A stretch of 64,000 nt of DNA from contig NZ_BMGD01000001.1 in assembly GCF_014639875.1 (NCBI RefSeq), positions 124,001 through 188,000 of the forward strand, given 5' to 3'. The number at the start of each line of letters is the position of its first letter. Position 1 is the first letter of the stretch. Under the pieces are notes generated by a model. The model was not told the origin of the DNA, did no database searches, and was given only the letters and a program-made list of their open reading frames with translations. Positions 60,228 to 64,000 of this stretch are shown one piece after another. This DNA is from Blastomonas aquatica (lineage in GTDB: Bacteria > Pseudomonadota > Alphaproteobacteria > Sphingomonadales > Sphingomonadaceae). The translations under genes were made by a program, and so were the position numbers.

Positions 60228-61474
60228 TGGCCAGGTCCTTGATTGGGGATCATCATGCCGATGAGCCGGGCATCGGGTGCATCGGGTTTTAACGCCAGGT
60301 ACTGGCGCAAGGCCTCCTGTCCAGCGCCAGGCTGGCCGGTCTTGAGCAATGACAGGCCCAGCCCGCGATGCGCATCTGCCATCTGCGCGTCGAGCGCCAC
60401 CGCCTCACCATAAAATTGCGCAGCGTTGACCAGATCGCGCGGGTTGCCGCGCATCCGGTAAAGCTCGCCGCGATAATGCCACAGCTGCGCGGTCCAGCCC
60501 TCCTGCGCGAGCGACTGGATTAGGTACTCGCTCGCGCCGAAGTCGTTGAGCTTGATCTGGTCGTCGAGGAACGTACCCAGCCAGGGAGCGAGCGTAGCGC
60601 GATAGCGCTGCGCGCCATCGTCCCTTCGCAGCCCATCGGGATCGGCGAGTTCGGCGAGATAGCCTGCACGCTCGGCCTCGGGGGGATGGGAAGCGGTGAA
60701 GGCGATGGTGTCGAACCTCGGCTTCTTCAGCCCGCGATGCAGCGCCGAGGCATCGATTTCCTGCATCAGGTTCTGCCACACTTGCGCTGCCGCCTGTGGC
60801 CGCAACTGGCTGGCGTTGAGATAGGCGACCCCCAGCCTGTCGGCCTCGCGTTCCTGGTCCCTGCCGAACCGGAAGAGATTGCCCAGCACCGATATCTGCA
60901 GGTTCTGATAGGTCCGCGCGACCTGATAGCGGGGCGCCAGGCTGCCCAGCACCGCGGTCCAGGCGAGCAGGTCCGTGCCAGAACGAGCGGCCTTGAACTT
61001 GTTGAGCGAATGCCGACTTTCGAAATGACCGAACTCGTGTGCCAGGACCGCACCCAGCTCGGCCTCGTTGCGGACCCGCAGCAACAGCCCGGTAAACACC
61101 CGCATTGTCCGGTTGGGTGCCATGGTCGCGTTGAACACCGGCACTTGCAGGATGTAAATGCGCACCGAATTGCAGCGGTGCTGTCCGACCGTATCGCACA
61201 GCACCTGCCGGACGTAAGCGTTCAGGGCCTCGTCGCGGACCACCAGTGGCGACTGGGCGATCGCGCGCTCGTCCTCGTCCATCATCTGCCACAGGCCGAT
61301 CTCGTCAACGCCCTGTGGCTGGTAAGCGCCGGCATAGGGTGGGAGCGGTGATGGCTGCGCATAAGCATGCGCCATTCTCGACAGGTCCACCCCCGACAGG
61401 CCCACCCCCAAAAGGTCTGACCCCAGCAGAAAGGCAAGCGCGCCAAGCGCAAGACCACGGGCACGAAAGCTCAT
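60224..61474 (-). CDS. M48 family metalloprotease with TPR tail, exported
   Basis: The 416-residue protein has an N-terminal export signal (LALGALAFLLGSDLLG), the zinc motif H146-E-F-G-H150 (VLAHEFGHFESRHS), the third-ligand region QEREADRLGVAYL and a C-terminal TPR-like part (MADAHRGLGLSLLKTGQPGAGQ, cut here in two overlapping helices). It resembles BepA/LoiP-type periplasmic proteases that survey outer-membrane proteins. It is coupled to unknown exported proteins on both sides by four-base overlaps, suggesting one functional unit. Confidence 0.9.
   Translation of the reverse strand: MSFRARGLALGALAFLLGSDLLGVGLSGVDLSRMAHAYAQPSPLPPYAGAYQPQGVDEIGLWQMMDEDERAIAQSPLVVRDEALNAYVRQVLCDTVGQHRCNSVRIYILQVPVFNATMAPNRTMRVFTGLLLRVRNEAELGAVLAHEFGHFESRHSLNKFKAARSGTDLLAWTAVLGSLAPRYQVARTYQNLQISVLGNLFRFGRDQEREADRLGVAYLNASQLRPQAAAQVWQNLMQEIDASALHRGLKKPRFDTIAFTASHPPEAERAGYLAELADPDGLRRDDGAQRYRATLAPWLGTFLDDQIKLNDFGASEYLIQSLAQEGWTAQLWHYRGELYRMRGNPRDLVNAAQFYGEAVALDAQMADAHRGLGLSLLKTGQPGAGQEALRQYLALKPDAPDARLIGMMIPNQGPGQ
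61380..61424. repeat. 15-bp tandem repeat in the M48 protease signal region
   Basis: GACAGGTCCACCCCC (61380-61394), GACAGGCCCACCCCC (61395-61409) and AAAAGGTCTGACCCC (61410-61424) are three tandem copies of one 15-bp unit; the last has diverged. The repeat encodes the LLGVGLSGVDLS part of the export signal region. Confidence 0.6.
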
Positions 61475-62244
61475 TTCCCAGCCCCGCTGGCGGCCACGAC
61501 GTCAGCTTTGGCAATCGTGCTTCCGGGAAAATCCTCGAGCAATTGCCGCACGCGCTTGGCAGCGCCATCCTTTTCGCGGACATCCCCGCCCATCTGCGCA
61601 TCGGCGTTGAGCCACAGCAGATCGCCGGTCTTCAGGTCCACCAGCCCGGCATAGCCGACATGCTCGCCGGACGAGACCCCTACGCCTGCGAGCATCCCGA
61701 CCACCTGGAGCATCTTGCGCCCGGTCGAGCCGTAGACATCGCGATTGTAGATAAACAGCGCATAGTCGGCACCATCCGCGCCCGGCAGGCTGGCGACACT
61801 GTTGCCAAGCGACCAGTCGAACACGTCTGCCTTGTTGTCGCGCTTTTTGGTGGGAAGCCGGTTGCCGACGAAGAACTGGTACTGGATCACCGCCTGCGAC
61901 ACTGCCGCAAACAGCGCCATGTGCTCGTTCAGCGCGCGCGCGTCCTCACCATAGGCATCGGGTGCGATGATGATCTCGTTGCCCAGATTGCGCTGCGAGG
62001 CATCAAGCGCCTCACCGATGTTGGCACGCGCCTGCTCGGTCCAGTCGGCATTGGGTTCGAACAGGCCGCCGGTCGATTGCTCGCCCACCCGCATCGTCGG
62101 ACGCAGCAGCAGGATTTTCTTGCCGCTTTGGGCTGGGAGGTTGAACCCCTGCCGCGTAGCGGATCGCTCCTGCGCGCAGACCGGCCCGGCAGCAAGCGCC
62201 AGGATCGCAAACGCGCCAAGTAAGTGAAAAATGGATGTCCGCAT
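61471..62244 (-). CDS. Exported protein of unknown function upstream of the M48 protease
   Basis: The 257-residue protein has a signal peptide (SIFHLLGAFAILALAAGPVCAQ) and a mature domain with KKILLLRPTMRVGEQSTGGL, RDNKADVFDWSLGNSVASL and a conserved-looking VGYAGLVDLKTGDLLWLNADAQ. The last segment and the ALFIYNRDVY strand recall proteins that report lipoprotein-like assembly states, but I cannot assign a family. I chose ATG 62244, directly before the signal peptide. The stop overlaps the M48 gene start. Confidence 0.75.
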   Translation of the reverse strand: MRTSIFHLLGAFAILALAAGPVCAQERSATRQGFNLPAQSGKKILLLRPTMRVGEQSTGGLFEPNADWTEQARANIGEALDASQRNLGNEIIIAPDAYGEDARALNEHMALFAAVSQAVIQYQFFVGNRLPTKKRDNKADVFDWSLGNSVASLPGADGADYALFIYNRDVYGSTGRKMLQVVGMLAGVGVSSGEHVGYAGLVDLKTGDLLWLNADAQMGGDVREKDGAAKRVRQLLEDFPGSTIAKADVVAASGAGK

Positions 62245-62368
62245 GCGTGCCCCCCGCAATAGGCACGACGATAGTCCCGGCCGCGGGCGGTGCACCAGCT
62301 ATTATCGCGCGATAGCTCCAATCTGGATGAAGTTGTTCGGCATCGCCCGCCGAATATCGAACCGCAGC

Positions 62369-63052
62369 TCAGCGCGCACCGAACAATGCAGAGCCGATCC
62401 GGACATGCGTCGCGCCGAGCCGCACAGCGGTCTCGAAATCCCCCGACATGCCGATGCTGAGCTGGTCGAGCCCTGCATCGCGCGCCAGCTTGGCGAGCAG
62501 CGCGAAATACGGCGCCGGTTCGACATCGGCAGGCGGGACCGCCATCAGACCGACAATCGGCAGCCCGAGCGCATGGACCTTGTCGAGGAACTGCGGCAGA
62601 TCGGCGATCGCGCAGCCGCCCTTCTGATCTTCTTCGCCGATATTGACCTGAACGAAGCATGGAACGCGCCTGCCCGCCTTGTCCATTGCATCGGCGAGCG
62701 CCTTGGCGAGCGACGGGCGATCGACCGAGTGGATGCAATCGAACAGCGCGACCGCATCATCGGCCTTGTTCGATTGCAGCTGGCCGACCATGTGCAGCTC
62801 AAGCCCGGGGTGCTGTTCGCGCAGCGCAGGAAATTTGGCTTGCGCCTCCTGCACCCGGTTTTCGCCGAACACTAGCTGGCCTTGCGCGATCAGCTCCTCG
62901 ATCGCTTCGACAGGCTTGGTCTTGGAGATCGCGATCAGCGTCGTCGATCCGGCCGGGCGCCTGGCGATCTTTTCCGATTGCGCGATGGCGGCACGGATGC
63001 CGGCGAGCGGGGTTGCGGGGGCGGCAGATGGGGACGGGCTATCCATGGTCAT
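62369..63052 (-). CDS. YggS family PLP-binding homeostasis protein
   Basis: The 227-residue protein binds pyridoxal phosphate and regulates vitamin B6 and amino acid homeostasis in its family. The PLP lysine is K44 (LIAISKTKPVEAI). FGENRVQEAQAKFP, HMVGQLQSNKA, SVDRPSLAKAL, VNIGEEDQKGG and LSIGMSGDFETAVRLG follow in the usual order. An in-frame ATG six bases later is an alternative start. It is divergent from the ThiE-like gene, with only 23 bp between the starts. Confidence 0.95.
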   Translation of the reverse strand: MTMDSPSPSAAPATPLAGIRAAIAQSEKIARRPAGSTTLIAISKTKPVEAIEELIAQGQLVFGENRVQEAQAKFPALREQHPGLELHMVGQLQSNKADDAVALFDCIHSVDRPSLAKALADAMDKAGRRVPCFVQVNIGEEDQKGGCAIADLPQFLDKVHALGLPIVGLMAVPPADVEPAPYFALLAKLARDAGLDQLSIGMSGDFETAVRLGATHVRIGSALFGAR

Positions 63053-63075
63053 GACCCGGGGCTATAAGCCGGGTC

Positions 63076-63630
63076 ATGTCCCGCCGCCAGCCCGGAAAAT
63101 CAGTCGTCCCCCGACTTTGGCTGATCACCGACGCGCGCAACGATGCCCGGCTCGAGCGCGCCATCGCGCGGTTGCCGCTCGGCGCAGGGCTTATCTTTCG
63201 GCATTATCATCTTCCGCCAGATGAACGCCGCGCGCGCTTCGATCGGCTGGCGCGGCTGATCCGCACGCGGGGCGGGGTGATCGTGCTGGCGGGCGACGGG
63301 CCAACAGCGCGCCGCTGGCGCGCAGACGGCTGCTACGGCGCGCCAGGTGACGGCACTGCTGGCGGATTGCTCCGGCTGGTGACGGTGCATGATATGGCCG
63401 AGCTGCGGCGCGGCAACACGAACCGCGGCCCGTCGCTGGCGCTGATCTCTCCGGTGTTTGCCACGCGCACGCACCCGGGCGGCGCAACGCTTGGCGTCCC
63501 GAGGTTCGCCACCCTCGCACGGCTTTCGCGGCACCGGGTCATCGCACTGGGCGGAATGACGCGGGCACGGGCGCGGCATGTCGGTGCGATCATCGACGGC
63601 TGGGCTGCGATCGACGGTCTGTCAGATTAA
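63076..63630 (+). CDS. Thiamine phosphate synthase-like protein
   Basis: The 184-residue protein has a ThiE/TenI-type TIM-barrel pattern: LWLITDARNDARLERAI at the N-terminus, ALISPVFATRTHPGGATLG (about residues 117-135) corresponding to the pyrophosphate loop, and VIALGGMTRARARHV (about 155-169). The typical ThiE motif ITD is present, but several substrate residues are not recognisable. It may be a divergent TMP synthase or TenI-like paralogue. No thiamine riboswitch fits in the 23-bp upstream gap. Confidence 0.75.
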   Translation: MSRRQPGKSVVPRLWLITDARNDARLERAIARLPLGAGLIFRHYHLPPDERRARFDRLARLIRTRGGVIVLAGDGPTARRWRADGCYGAPGDGTAGGLLRLVTVHDMAELRRGNTNRGPSLALISPVFATRTHPGGATLGVPRFATLARLSRHRVIALGGMTRARARHVGAIIDGWAAIDGLSD

Positions 63631-63722
63631 ATCCGCCGCTCACCTCACACCCCGCGGCTGCGCTGCAAGGTTTCGTTCGACTCAGGCTTTGCTGATCAAG
63701 CACGGATGCTGGCTCCCAAAAT

Positions 63723-64000
63723 TCAGCCTCCAGAAAATACCGGGAAGCACGCATTCGCTTGAAGTCGCTCCGGGAGGACTCCAAAACCGGCAATCGGCGA
63801 TGAAAATGGGATGGAGATCGCAACCTCATGCGAATTGACCTGCCCGCGGCAAGTCCCCCCCGAAGTGGCCGCCACCGCCCCTGGTGCAACTGTGATGGCG
63901 TAATCGCGGGCGCGCGCTACCGCAAAGGTGACCCGCTGCTGCTGGGTACCACAAGCTTCATCCAGCGCCATGCAGCGAGCGGTATGAAACGCAACTTCAG
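63723..64000 (-). CDS. Partial unidentified protein, 5' end outside window
   Basis: This leftward reading frame is open from the right edge to a TGA at 63723, about 92 codons. An internal ATG lies at 63971, but the frame upstream of it (EVAFHTARC) looks equally protein-like. Visible sequence includes RVTFAVARARDYAITVAPGA. The C-terminal part after that has a less regular codon pattern, so the gene could be decayed or the frame spurious. No family recognised. Positions 63631-63722 between this and the ThiE-like gene show nothing. Confidence 0.4.
   Translation of the reverse strand, partial: EVAFHTARCMALDEACGTQQQRVTFAVARARDYAITVAPGAVAATSGGTCRGQVNSHEVAISIPFSSPIAGFGVLPERLQANACFPVFSGG

Overview
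The window is GC-rich and densely coded, and it looks like a chromosomal segment of an alphaproteobacterium, most likely a Sphingomonadaceae-type organism (inference). The reasons are a complete division and cell wall (dcw) cluster whose FtsZ ends in an alphaproteobacterial-type tail, a Caulobacter-style cpa/tad pilus cluster, a DAP-type MurE, many 1- and 4-base start/stop overlaps, and small GC-rich palindromic repeats. I see no tRNA, rRNA, CRISPR array, insertion sequence or prophage.

Layout. 1-3.1 kb: a partial lipoprotein gene, then an ispH-thrB-rnhA operon closed by a clear terminator. 3.2-5.3 kb: a leftward pair, alpha/beta hydrolase and FAD oxidoreductase. 5.3-12.5 kb: rightward tad pilus genes cpaA-cpaB-cpaC-cpaD-cpaE-tadB-tadC, with no cpaF/tadA motor ATPase and no pilin gene. 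12.6-21.7 kb: a mixed block with a TonB-dependent receptor, alpha-methylacyl-CoA racemase, a MazEF-type toxin-antitoxin pair, glutaminase, an SBF-like transporter, an uncharacterised radical SAM protein and an ABC1/UbiB kinase. 21.8-24.2 kb: a large TPR-SPOR envelope protein.

24.3-43.4 kb: the leftward dcw cluster in the order mraZ-rsmH-ftsL-ftsI-murE-murF-mraY-murD-ftsW-murG-murC-murB-ddl-ftsQ-ftsA-ftsZ, nearly all translationally coupled. Upstream of mraZ are four GGG-core boxes exactly 10 bp apart, a good candidate MraZ operator. Three palindromic repeat elements interrupt the otherwise tight cluster. One is a perfect 30-bp inverted repeat translated inside the MurB N-terminus. One forms the MurB C-terminal tail and the Ddl N-terminal extension. 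One fills the murF/murE gap.

43.7-48.2 kb: a GldG-like lipoprotein, a small membrane protein, cysteine synthase and an M3 oligopeptidase. 48.3-54.6 kb is the most unusual locus, a four-gene leftward operon. It encodes (i) a fusion of a flavin/pyridine-nucleotide reductase, two cyclic-nucleotide-binding domains and a four-cluster ferredoxin module, (ii) a histidine-rich membrane protein resembling cytochrome b, (iii) a membrane-anchored FHA-like decaheme cytochrome c, and (iv) a CpdA/GpdQ-like metallophosphoesterase. A divergent CcmI/CycH-like cytochrome-c maturation gene flanks it. Together these suggest an electron-transfer chain from NAD(P)H or quinol to periplasmic hemes that is gated by a cyclic nucleotide; the physiological role is unknown.

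56-64 kb: a LuxR-type solo regulator lacking the usual ligand-binding Asp, a tiny membrane protein, a PepSY membrane operon behind a candidate Fur box, a three-gene envelope cluster around an M48 protease, yggS, a divergent ThiE-like gene, and a gene truncated by the window end.
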